Source: Caldilineaceae bacterium (GTDB taxonomy: Bacteria > Chloroflexota > Anaerolineae > Caldilineales > Caldilineaceae). Taken from it: DNA of 8,805 nucleotides. The DNA is taken from contig WGCB01000739.1 in the NCBI GenBank assembly GCA_015494005.1, positions 1-8,805 of the forward strand, in the 5' to 3' direction. The translations under genes and the position numbers were made by a program. This document shows, piece by piece, positions 1 through 6,306 of this stretch. The notes below the pieces were generated by a model, which was not told the DNA's origin, did no database searches, and saw only the letters and a list, made by a program, of their open reading frames with translations. How positions within the stretch are numbered: position 1 is the first letter of the stretch; each line of letters begins with the position of its first letter.

Positions 1-1029
1 AACCCGGGCAACCTGAACAGCGAGCAGGGCCTGCCCTTGACCCTGCTCAGCCTGGGCTCGGAGCACGAGCGGGCCGTCCTGGAGATGGGCATGTACGCGT
101 TGGGCGAGATCCGGGCGCTCTGCCGCCTGGCCCGGCCCCACATCGGGGTGATCACCAACGTGGGCCCCACCCACCTGGAGCGCCTGGGCACCATCGAGCG
201 CATCGCCCAGGCCAAGGCCGAGCTGGTCCAGGCCCTGCCCAGCCAGGAGGACGGGGGCGTGGCCGTCCTGAACTGGGACGATCCCCGGGTGCGGGCCATG
301 GCCGAGCAGACCCAGGCCCGGATCTTCCGCTACGGGCTGACCTCCGAGGCCGATCTCTGGGCCGACGAGATCGAGAGCGCCGGCCTGGAGGGCATCCGCT
401 TCCGTTTCCACTACCGGCCGGCCGGTGACAGCAAGGTGGAAAGCCTCTACGTCCGGGTCCCTCTGCTGGGGCGACACAGCGTCCACACGGCGCTGCGGGC
501 CGCGGCCGTGGGCCTGGTGGAGGGGCTGAACTGGAGCCAGATCGTGGCCGGGCTGCAGAGCATCCAGGGCCAGCTGCGCCTGGTGGTCACCCCGGGCATC
601 CGGGGGAGCCGGATCCTGGACGACACCTACAACGCCAGCCCTGCCAGCACCCTGGCCGCCCTGAACCTGCTGGAGGATCTGCGGAACGGTGGGCGGCGCA
701 TCGCCGTTCTGGGAGACATGCGGGAGCTGGGCAGCTACACCGAGGAGGGGCACAAGGTGGTGGGCATCCGGGCGGCGGCCGTGGCCGACATCCTGGTGAC
801 CGTGGGGGAGCTGGGCCGGATCATCGGCCAGGAAGCCCAGGCCAGCGGCTTCTCCCCGGAGCGGCTCCACGTGGTGGCGGACGCGGAGCAGGCCATCGAC
901 CGTCTGCAGGAGCTCATCCAGCCCGACGACCTGGTCCTGGTGAAGGGCAGCCGGGCCGTGGGCATGGACCGCATCGTGGCAGGCATCAGCGCCGGACAGA
1001 ATCCCCCGGCTGGGACGGAGCAACACTGA
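1..1029 (+). CDS. murF: UDP-N-acetylmuramoyl-tripeptide--D-alanyl-D-alanine ligase (MurF), 5' end missing
   Basis: MurF is the cytoplasmic ATP-dependent ligase that adds D-Ala-D-Ala to the UDP-MurNAc-tripeptide. The frame is open from the first base, so the gene enters from outside; a TTG at 37 is not a real start because family sequence ([16 protein letters not shown], the substrate-loop region) already precedes it. Visible, counting from base 1: EMGM and GEI after the central-domain start, [14 protein letters not shown] followed by a Lys-containing QAKAEL segment (likely the carbamylated-Lys region), VLNWDDPRV, the third-domain [24 protein letters not shown] and the C-terminal [13 protein letters not shown]. 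About 342 residues are present; the family is usually about 450-470, so roughly 110-120 residues including the ATP-binding P-loop lie upstream. The stop is 2 nt before the mraY start, implying co-transcription and probable translational coupling. Odd: the usual HNxxN-type motif after GRH reads [10 protein letters not shown]. Confidence 0.96.
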   Translation, partial: NPGNLNSEQGLPLTLLSLGSEHERAVLEMGMYALGEIRALCRLARPHIGVITNVGPTHLERLGTIERIAQAKAELVQALPSQEDGGVAVLNWDDPRVRAMAEQTQARIFRYGLTSEADLWADEIESAGLEGIRFRFHYRPAGDSKVESLYVRVPLLGRHSVHTALRAAAVGLVEGLNWSQIVAGLQSIQGQLRLVVTPGIRGSRILDDTYNASPASTLAALNLLEDLRNGGRRIAVLGDMRELGSYTEEGHKVVGIRAAAVADILVTVGELGRIIGQEAQASGFSPERLHVVADAEQAIDRLQELIQPDDLVLVKGSRAVGMDRIVAGISAGQNPPAGTEQH

Positions 1030-1031
1030 AC

Positions 1032-2036
1032 ATGGCTTTTTCGCTGACGCTGGGAACCATCAGCTTTTTCATCGCCGTGGTCTGGGGCCGCCCCCTGATC
1101 CGGCTGCTCAAACGGCTGGGCCTGGGCAAGCAGATCCGCATCGAGGGCCCGGACACCCACCAGGTGAAGACCGGCACCCCCACCATGGGCGGCGTGCTCT
1201 TCGTGGTGCCGGTCCTGCTCATCACCGGCGCGCTGAACGTGGCGGATCTCTGGGGCCTGAGCCTCATCGGCCAGAGCACCCTGCTCCTCTTCTTCTGCCT
1301 GGCCTCCTACTCCCTCCTGGGCGCCATCGACGACTGGCAGGGGATCAAGGGCATCCGGGGCAAAGGGGAGGGCATGAGCCCCCGGATGAAGAGCTTTTTC
1401 CAGTTCATCTTCGCGGCGGTCATCGCCAGCGTCCTCTACTTCGGCCCGCCGGACCTGCACTACGTGGGCATCCCAGGGGTGAAGGACTTTGTGGACATCG
1501 GCTGGCTCTTCCTGCCCATCGCGGTCCTGGTCATCGTGGGGACGAGCAACGCGGTGAACCTGACCGACGGCCTGGACAGCCTGGCTGGCAGTATCAGCAC
1601 GGTGGCCTTCGCCAGCTACGGGGTCATCGCCTATCTCCAGCGGCAGACCTACCTGGCCGCCTTCTGCTTCACCATCGTGGGGGCGCTGATGGCCTTTCTC
1701 TGGTTCAACGCCCATCCCGCGGAGCTCTTCATGGGGGACACGGGCAGCCTGGCACTGGGCGCCACCCTGGGGCTGGTGGCCCTGATGACCGGCCAGTGGC
1801 TCCTGTTGCCGGTGGTGGGCCTGGTCTTCATGGCCGAGACCCTCTCGGTGATGCTCCAGGTGGCCTCGGCCAAGCTGAGCCGCCGCTACCTGGGCCGGGA
1901 CGTTCGCATCTTCAAGATGACGCCTTTGCACCATCACTTCGAGCTATTGGGCTGGAGCGAGACCCAGGTGAAGGAACGTTTCTGGCTGGTCGGGGTCCTG
2001 AGCGGGATGCTCGGGGTGGCCCTGGCCCTCATCTGA
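1032..2036 (+). CDS. mraY: Phospho-N-acetylmuramoyl-pentapeptide transferase (MraY)
   Basis: MraY is a polytopic membrane enzyme that transfers phospho-MurNAc-pentapeptide from UDP to undecaprenyl phosphate, producing lipid I. The 334-residue product has normal length and hydrophobic segments throughout. Family motifs are in order: TGTPTMGG (47-54), the metal/catalytic DD pair in GAIDDW (97-102), [14 protein letters not shown] (173-186), [14 protein letters not shown] (226-239) with the third conserved Asp at 236, and [13 protein letters not shown] (298-310) followed by RFW. The ATG lies 2 nt after the murF stop; GGAG at 1017-1020 is a weak, slightly distant ribosome site. The DD motif is followed by [15 protein letters not shown] rather than the more common DDYxK form, a moderate variation. 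Identification is secure from the motifs. Confidence 0.97.
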   Translation: MAFSLTLGTISFFIAVVWGRPLIRLLKRLGLGKQIRIEGPDTHQVKTGTPTMGGVLFVVPVLLITGALNVADLWGLSLIGQSTLLLFFCLASYSLLGAIDDWQGIKGIRGKGEGMSPRMKSFFQFIFAAVIASVLYFGPPDLHYVGIPGVKDFVDIGWLFLPIAVLVIVGTSNAVNLTDGLDSLAGSISTVAFASYGVIAYLQRQTYLAAFCFTIVGALMAFLWFNAHPAELFMGDTGSLALGATLGLVALMTGQWLLLPVVGLVFMAETLSVMLQVASAKLSRRYLGRDVRIFKMTPLHHHFELLGWSETQVKERFWLVGVLSGMLGVALALI

Positions 2037-2153
2037 CCCGTTGCAACCCGCTCGCCGGCCATTTTTCCTGGACGTTTTTCTCGGCCAGTTTCTCAGCCAG
2101 TTTCTCAGCCAGTGTGTTTTCAGCAGCACGAGACGGCAGCACGGAACCGCACC
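2037..2153 (+). other. mraY-murD spacer, 117 nt
   Basis: No gene is supported here. The spacer is unusually T-rich for this GC-rich cluster and contains three tandem 12-bp units. I found no convincing promoter or hairpin terminator. The murD frame is the same as the mraY frame, and there is no stop codon between the mraY TGA and the murD ATG, so the spacer reads open (including PVSQ repeats). The only in-frame alternative start is GTG 2112. Confidence 0.6.
2077..2112 (+). repeat. 12-bp tandem repeat, three units
   Basis: Units TTTCTCGGCCAG (2077-2088), TTTCTCAGCCAG (2089-2100) and TTTCTCAGCCAG (2101-2112) lie head to tail. The first differs from the other two by one base. A degenerate continuation (TGTGTTTTCAGC) follows. 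The unit length is a multiple of three, so copy-number change would not shift a reading frame. The array ends 41 nt before the murD ATG. Confidence 0.9.
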
Positions 2154-3674
2154 ATGGACCCGGCAACTTTTCAGGGGAAACGAATCGTCATCCTCGGCCT
2201 GGCCCGGCAAGGGACAGCCCTGGCCCGCTTCTTCGTGGAGCAGGGCGCCCGGGTGACCGTGAGTGACCAGGCCCCGGCCGAGAAGCTCCAGGCCGATCTG
2301 GCTGCCCTGGAGGGCCTGCCCGTGGAGCGGGTCCTGGGCGGCCACCCTTCGAGCCTGCTGGAAGGGTGCGATCTCCTCTGCCTGAGCGGCGGCGTCCCGC
2401 CCCAGATCCCCCTGGTCCAGGAGGCCATCCGCCAGGGGATCCCCCTGAGCAACGACAGCCTGCTGACCCTGCAGCTGGCCCCCTGCCCGGTCATCGCCAT
2501 CACCGGCAGCAGTGGCAAGACCACCACCACGACCCTGGTGGGCCAGATGCTGGCCGAGTCCCTGGCTGGGACGGGCCGCCGGGTCCACGTGGGGGGCAAC
2601 ATCGGCACGCCCCTCATCCACCAGCTGGACCAGATCGGCCCCCAGGATTGGATGGTCCTGGAGCTGAGCAGCTTCCAGCTGGAGCTCTTCGACCCGGCCA
2701 TCGCCTTCGGGGAGCTGACCGGGCTGGGGCCAGACGTGGCGGCCATCCTCAACGTGACACCCAACCACCTGGACCGGCACCCCAGCATGGCCGCCTACGC
2801 AGGGGTCAAGCTGAACCTGCTGGCCCAGCTCAAGCCCAGCAGCCGGGTGATCCTCAACGGGGACGACCCGGTGACCCAGCGCCTGGCCCCTCGGGATGAG
2901 GCCCTGCCCCGGGCGGCCAAGGAGCTGCCCCGCAGCTGGCGGCTGAGCAAGCTCCTGGCCCGGGCCCAGACGCAGTTGGCCGGGCTGGAGACGCCCCCCG
3001 TTTTCTTCAGCCGGGAGGAGCCCCTGAGGGCCGGCGCCTGGCTGGAGGAGGGCCAGCTGGTCTACCAGGGCCAGGTCATCTGCCCCCGGGACGCGGTGAA
3101 GCTGCGAGGGGACCACAACGTGAGCAATCTGCTGGCGGCCGCGGCCATCAGCGGCGCGGGCGGGGCCCGGGTGGAGGCCATGGCCCGGGTGGCCACCACC
3201 TTCACAGGGGTGCCCCATCGCCTGGAGATCGTGCGCCAGGAGGGGGGCGTCACCTGGATCAACGACAGCATCGCCACCGCGCCGGAGCGGGCCCTGGCCG
3301 CCCTGCGCAGCTTCCCGCCCGGCGAGCAGACCCTGGTGCTCCTGGCCGGGGGCAAGGACAAGAATCTGCCCTGGGACGAGTTCGCGCAAGAGGTGGTGGC
3401 CCGGGTGAACTTCCTCATCGGCTTCGGCCAGGCCGGGCCCATGATCGTGGAGACGGTGAAGCGCCAGGCGGATTTCTGCCAGAGCCAGGCCCCCAGCTGC
3501 GCCGTGGTCCAGCGGCTGGAGGAGGCGGTGAGCCTGGCGGCCCAGGTGGTGGGGCCCAACAGCGTGGTGCTCCTCTCGCCCGGCGGCACCAGCTACGACG
3601 CTTACAAGAACTTCGAGGAGCGAGGAGAGCACTTCCGCCGCCTGGTCAAGGAGCTTCAGACCCACCGGATCTGA
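2154..3674 (+). CDS. murD: UDP-N-acetylmuramoylalanine--glutamate ligase (MurD)
   Basis: MurD is the cytoplasmic ATP-dependent ligase that adds glutamate to UDP-MurNAc-L-Ala. ATG 2154 puts the Rossmann start [13 protein letters not shown] (8-20) where the family has it; GTG 2112 would add 14 residues of low-complexity sequence. Domains: N-terminal UDP-binding domain (to about 110), ATP P-loop GSSGKTTTT (118-126), GGNIGTPL (147-154), LELSSFQLE (169-177), [13 protein letters not shown] (198-210), probable carbamylated Lys219, and a C-terminal domain from about residue 352 (GVPHRLE) with GGKDKN (399-404) and [14 protein letters not shown] (474-487). At 506 residues it is longer than the usual 440-460. 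Extra sequence sits at about 182-193 and 244-286, the latter basic and Arg/Leu-rich. The DSKAT-type motif reads NDSIAT (370-375), without the lysine. No strong ribosome site precedes the ATG. D-Glu is the family default donor; isomer specificity cannot be read from sequence alone. Confidence 0.95.
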   Translation: MDPATFQGKRIVILGLARQGTALARFFVEQGARVTVSDQAPAEKLQADLAALEGLPVERVLGGHPSSLLEGCDLLCLSGGVPPQIPLVQEAIRQGIPLSNDSLLTLQLAPCPVIAITGSSGKTTTTTLVGQMLAESLAGTGRRVHVGGNIGTPLIHQLDQIGPQDWMVLELSSFQLELFDPAIAFGELTGLGPDVAAILNVTPNHLDRHPSMAAYAGVKLNLLAQLKPSSRVILNGDDPVTQRLAPRDEALPRAAKELPRSWRLSKLLARAQTQLAGLETPPVFFSREEPLRAGAWLEEGQLVYQGQVICPRDAVKLRGDHNVSNLLAAAAISGAGGARVEAMARVATTFTGVPHRLEIVRQEGGVTWINDSIATAPERALAALRSFPPGEQTLVLLAGGKDKNLPWDEFAQEVVARVNFLIGFGQAGPMIVETVKRQADFCQSQAPSCAVVQRLEEAVSLAAQVVGPNSVVLLSPGGTSYDAYKNFEERGEHFRRLVKELQTHRI

Positions 3675-3803
3675 GCCCGGTGGGGTCGCGGTCCGGAGTC
3701 GCTCTCCACGAGTTGCCCAGCCGACGCAAGTCCGCAGCCGACACAGAATGGTCCGTCTGCCAATCGCCAATCCCTGAGATTTCATCCCCCGCCGAGGAAC
3801 GTG
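3675..3803 (+). other. murD-ftsW spacer, 129 nt
   Basis: No gene is supported. The sequence is less G/C-biased than the flanking genes. A TTGCCC at 3713 has no acceptable -10 element at 16-18 nt, and no terminator-like hairpin plus T-run is present. The only clear signal is the ribosome binding site for ftsW at its end. Confidence 0.5.
3794..3798 (+). promoter_or_regulatory. Ribosome binding site deciding the ftsW start
   Basis: GAGGA lies 5 nt before ATG 3804 but only 2 nt before the overlapping in-frame GTG 3801. The spacing favours the ATG as initiator. Confidence 0.6.
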
Positions 3804-5189
3804 ATGGCCGTGAGTGCACGCAGCAAATCCAGCAGCCGAACCAACCGAAAAACCACTTCCCAGACCGCCAGCCGGGAGTACGATTGGGGCCTGCTCACCG
3901 TGGTGGTGGCCATGCTCATGCTGGGCTTCGTCATGGTCTTCAGCGCCAGCTACCCCTGGGCCATGACCAACTACAACGGCCCCCTCTACTTCGCCATCAA
4001 GCAGCTCCAGTGGCTGGCCCTGGGGACAATGGTCCTGGTGGTGGCGGCCCGCATCCCCTACACCTTCTGGGAGCGCTGGAGCATCCCGCTGATGGCCCTG
4101 GGCCTCCTCTCCTTGATGGCGGTGATCCTCCTGGGCGAGGAGCGGCTGGGCTCCACCCGCACCCTGATGGGCGGCAGCGTCCAGCCCAGCGAGCCGGTGA
4201 AAATCATCGTGCTCATCTACATCAGCACCTGGCTGGCCTCCAAGGGCGACCGCATCCGGGACGTGAACTACGGCCTGATCCCCTTCGGCGTGGTCCTGGG
4301 GATCGTGACCAGCCTGATCGTGGCCCAGCCGGACATCAGTACCACGGTCCTCATCGTCTCCACCGCGGCCATCGTCTTCTTCATCGCCGGTGCAGAGCTG
4401 AAGCAGCTCCTGGTGGGCGGCGCGGTGACGGCGGCCACCTTCTGGCTGATCATCACCCGCAACGCCTACGCCTACAACCGGGTCAACGCCTACCTGCAGT
4501 CGGTGGACAACCCCCTGAACAGCGGGGAGTGGCAGATCGCCCAGGCGGTGGAGGCCCTGATCCGAGGGCGCTTTTTCGGGGTGGGCATCGGCAACAGCCT
4601 GGAGAAGATGCCCGGCAACCTGCCCCTGAGCTGGTCCGACAACATCTTCGCCATCATCGGGGAGGAGCTGGGGATCCTGGGGGCCCTCCTGGTGATCTTC
4701 CTCTTCACCCTCTTCGCCTACCGGGGCTTCCGCATCGCCCTGGAGGCGCCGGACGCCTTCGGGATGCTCCTGGCCACGGGCATCACCACCCTGATCGTGC
4801 TCCAGGCCATGGTGCACATCGCGGTGATCCTGGCCATCGCGCCCCCCACCGGCGTCACGTTGCCTTTCATCAGCTTCGGCGGCAGCTCCCTGGTGACCAC
4901 CCTGGGGGCCACAGGGATCCTGCTGAGCATCAGCCGTTACGGCCAGGAGGGGGGCTATGCCCACTCTTCTGGATCAAGGAAACCAGCCTATGCGCGTCTT
5001 AATTTCTGGCGGCGGGACCGGCGGCCACGTCTATCCGGCGCTGGCCGTGGCACAACAGCTCGCAAGAGCAGTGCGCGGAGGAGCCGCAACACCAAACGGA
5101 GCACCAAACAGAGCAGCAGCCGGGGCAGCAACCGCCGCGCCAGCGCTGGCCGGCGGGCCACCAGCCAGCGCGCCGGCAGCCGACGCTGA
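3804..5189 (+). CDS. ftsW: Septal peptidoglycan glycosyltransferase FtsW (SEDS family) with long basic C-terminal tail
   Basis: FtsW is an integral-membrane SEDS polymerase that builds septal glycan strands from lipid II with a class b PBP. The 461-residue product begins with a basic cytoplasmic N-tail (1-26), then a multi-span core from about residue 29. Recognisable pieces: GEERLGSTRTLMGGSVQPSEPVK (split here: residues 111-133, the QPSE/K region), AQPDISTTVL, the large outer loop RVNAYLQSVDNP with GEWQ and GVGIGNSLEKMP, the putative catalytic Asp279 in SDNIFAIIGEELG, and PPTGVTLPFISFGGSS near the end, all typical of FtsW. The core ends at about SRYGQEGGY. The last 70 residues (392-461) are 25 Arg/Lys with a single Asp, Ser-rich and probably disordered and cytoplasmic. 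The gene's last 200 nt overlap murG in another frame. RodA is the alternative, but the dcw position and PPTGVTLPF favour FtsW. Confidence 0.95.
   Translation: MAVSARSKSSSRTNRKTTSQTASREYDWGLLTVVVAMLMLGFVMVFSASYPWAMTNYNGPLYFAIKQLQWLALGTMVLVVAARIPYTFWERWSIPLMALGLLSLMAVILLGEERLGSTRTLMGGSVQPSEPVKIIVLIYISTWLASKGDRIRDVNYGLIPFGVVLGIVTSLIVAQPDISTTVLIVSTAAIVFFIAGAELKQLLVGGAVTAATFWLIITRNAYAYNRVNAYLQSVDNPLNSGEWQIAQAVEALIRGRFFGVGIGNSLEKMPGNLPLSWSDNIFAIIGEELGILGALLVIFLFTLFAYRGFRIALEAPDAFGMLLATGITTLIVLQAMVHIAVILAIAPPTGVTLPFISFGGSSLVTTLGATGILLSISRYGQEGGYAHSSGSRKPAYARLNFWRRDRRPRLSGAGRGTTARKSSARRSRNTKRSTKQSSSRGSNRRASAGRRATSQRAGSRR
4945..4950 (+). promoter_or_regulatory. Strong Shine-Dalgarno inside ftsW, upstream of ATG 4957
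   Basis: AGGAGG is followed by further G residues and lies 6 nt before ATG 4957, an upstream in-frame start for murG that would add 11 residues (MPTLLDQGNQP). A second, weaker site AAGGA (4976-4980) lies 9 nt before ATG 4990. The strong site also encodes the FtsW QEGG segment, so it may be partly coincidental, but it gives murG an internal entry point independent of ftsW termination. Confidence 0.5.
4990..5189 (+). other. Dual-coding overlap of ftsW 3' end and murG 5' end, 200 nt
   Basis: Both frames are open and each is tied to a recognisable protein: the FtsW core is contiguous with the tail frame, and the MurG G-loop is contiguous with the other frame. The FtsW frame closes at TGA 5187-5189. 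From 4989 to about 5067 the MurG frame has the better G/C at third positions (18/26 codons against 14/26), whereas from about 5068 to 5186 the FtsW frame does (34/39 against 21/39). These counts were made by hand. Confidence 0.85.
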
Positions 5190-6228
5190 GCCCACCCTGG
5201 ACATCCTCTGGGCCGGCAGCCCGGACGGGGTGGAAAGCCGCCTGGTGACCCAGGCCGGCCTGCCTTACCGGGCCATCAGCACGGGGAAGCTGCGGGGCGC
5301 AAACCCTTTGACAGCCGCGCTGAATGCTGGCAAAATGGGCGTGGGCGTTCGCCAAGCCTCCGCCCTGCTGGATGAGTTTCGTCCTCACGTCTGCCTCGTC
5401 ACCGGTGGCTACGCCTGCACGCCGGTGGCCATTGCCTGCCGACTGCGCCGGGTGCCCATTCTCATCTACCTGCCCGATATGGTGCCGGGACTGGCGGTCC
5501 GCAGTCTGAGCCGCCTGGCCCAACGTGTGGCTGTGACCTTCCCAGAGGTGGCCCGCCACTTCGGCAGCAAGGGCGTGGTCACTGGCTATCCCGTGCGGGC
5601 CGAGCTCCTCCAGGCCGTCCAGGACCGGAGCGCAGCCCGAGAGCGGCTCTTCCAGGCCCTGGAATGGGCCCGGGAGCCCGAGGACGAACGCTTGCCTCTG
5701 CTGCTGGTCTTTGGCGGAAGCCAGGGCGCCCGCAGCATCAACAAAGCCATCTGGGCCAACCTGCCTTCGCTGCTGCCCCATGCCCAGATCCTGCATGTCA
5801 TCGGCACCCGTGACTGGGGCATGCAGGCGGATCTCATGCCCGAGTTGCCCCCGACTCTGGCCCGGCGCTATCACCCGGTAGCCTACCTGCATCAGGAAAT
5901 GCCCTGGGCCCTGGCCGTGGCCGATCTGGTGGTGGCCCGAGCCGGAGCCAGCACCCTGGGCGAGTTCCCAGTGGCCCACCTGCCGGCGGTCCTGGTGCCC
6001 CTGCCCATCTCCGGCGGCCACCAGTGGCCCAACGCCCGCAAACTGGCCGACCAGGGCGGCGCGGTCATTGTCCCGGATGCGGAGCTGGCCCAGCAGCTGA
6101 GCGACACGGTCCTGGCGCTGCTGCAGGACGACGAACGACGGCTGCGCATGGGCGCGGCCATGGCGTCCCTGGCCCGGCCCCACGCGGCCCTGGCCATCGC
6201 CCGGGAGCTGGTGGATCTGGCCCGCTGA
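4990..6228 (+). CDS. murG: UDP-GlcNAc:lipid I N-acetylglucosaminyltransferase (MurG) with N-terminal insertion
   Basis: MurG is the peripheral membrane GT-B glycosyltransferase on the cytoplasmic face that converts lipid I to lipid II. ATG 4990 gives MRVLISGGGTGGHVYPALA, matching where the family begins; ATG 4957 is an in-frame alternative with a better ribosome site. Motifs: G-loop GGGTGGH (7-13), TGKLRG after the second strand, second glycine loop GGSQGA (242-247), RAGASTLGE (317-325) and GGHQWPNA (342-349), the donor-binding signatures. The 412-residue length exceeds the usual 350-370 because about 40 Ala/Pro/Gly-rich residues (about 29-68) separate the AVAQQL helix from the DILWAG strand. 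That insertion lies almost exactly in the DNA shared with the ftsW tail. In the insertion the MurG frame has poor G/C at third positions (21 of 39 codons). Function is secure; the exact start is less so. Confidence 0.95.
   Translation: MRVLISGGGTGGHVYPALAVAQQLARAVRGGAATPNGAPNRAAAGAATAAPALAGGPPASAPAADAEPTLDILWAGSPDGVESRLVTQAGLPYRAISTGKLRGANPLTAALNAGKMGVGVRQASALLDEFRPHVCLVTGGYACTPVAIACRLRRVPILIYLPDMVPGLAVRSLSRLAQRVAVTFPEVARHFGSKGVVTGYPVRAELLQAVQDRSAARERLFQALEWAREPEDERLPLLLVFGGSQGARSINKAIWANLPSLLPHAQILHVIGTRDWGMQADLMPELPPTLARRYHPVAYLHQEMPWALAVADLVVARAGASTLGEFPVAHLPAVLVPLPISGGHQWPNARKLADQGGAVIVPDAELAQQLSDTVLALLQDDERRLRMGAAMASLARPHAALAIARELVDLAR
5308..5336 (+). promoter_or_regulatory. Candidate sigma70-type promoter inside murG
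   Basis: A perfect -35 hexamer TTGACA (5308-5313) is separated by exactly 17 nt from CAAAAT (5331-5336), which matches the -10 consensus at four of six positions. It lies in an AT-richer patch of murG. If active it would drive the rest of murG mRNA (not a full protein), the two membrane-protein genes and murC. It could be chance within coding sequence. Confidence 0.25.
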
Positions 6229-6306
6229 CGGAAACGGTCCGGCTTGTCCTTTGGTCGTGGAAGCGCCGACTCCCGGGCCTTTCCACGGGCCACGCACTGC
6301 GAGACC
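6229..6306 (+). other. murG to membrane-protein spacer, 78 nt
   Basis: There is no gene here. It holds a perfect 7-bp inverted repeat, CGTGGAA at 6256-6262 and TTCCACG at 6281-6287, with an 18-nt loop containing CCCGGG. No T-run follows, so it is not a classical terminator. An in-frame TTG at 6244 could extend the downstream gene by 21 residues, but that extension is hydrophilic and not family-like. Confidence 0.5.
6256..6287 (+). repeat. Inverted repeat, potential RNA stem-loop
   Basis: Seven perfectly complementary bases flank an 18-nt loop, ending 19 nt before ATG 6307. This could form an mRNA hairpin between murG and the next gene. It has no uridine tract. Significance is uncertain. Confidence 0.4.

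Noticed and set aside
735..1937. 400-codon - strand open frame opposite murF/mraY
   Set aside because: Same antisense artefact of GC-rich coding; composition is His/Gln/Asp/Gly-rich with no recognisable fold.
2041..2256. 71-codon + strand frame over the 12-bp repeats (FLSQ repeats) as a small gene
   Set aside because: It runs into murD in the wrong frame, has no ribosome site, and its only notable feature comes from the DNA repeats.
3675..3803. Promoter in the murD-ftsW spacer
   Set aside because: TTGCCC at 3713 has no -10-like hexamer at 16-18 nt; CAGAAT lies 25 nt away.
1944..4964. Open frame of about 1,000 codons on the - strand opposite mraY end, murD and ftsW
   Set aside because: It is a product of strong G/C third-position bias. 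The translation is Gly/His/Gln/Asp-rich low complexity with no domain, and it lies opposite well-supported genes.
3680..5002. 440-codon + strand open frame overlapping ftsW in another frame
   Set aside because: Its translation is Pro/Gly/His/Arg-rich low complexity, and it covers the same DNA as the clearly conserved FtsW core.
4940..5190. Sequencing frameshift or misassembly creating the ftsW/murG overlap
   Set aside because: Both frames stay open without any abrupt loss of family similarity in MurG on either side of the insertion, and third-position bias is coherent in the FtsW tail frame. Raw-read confirmation would still be useful.
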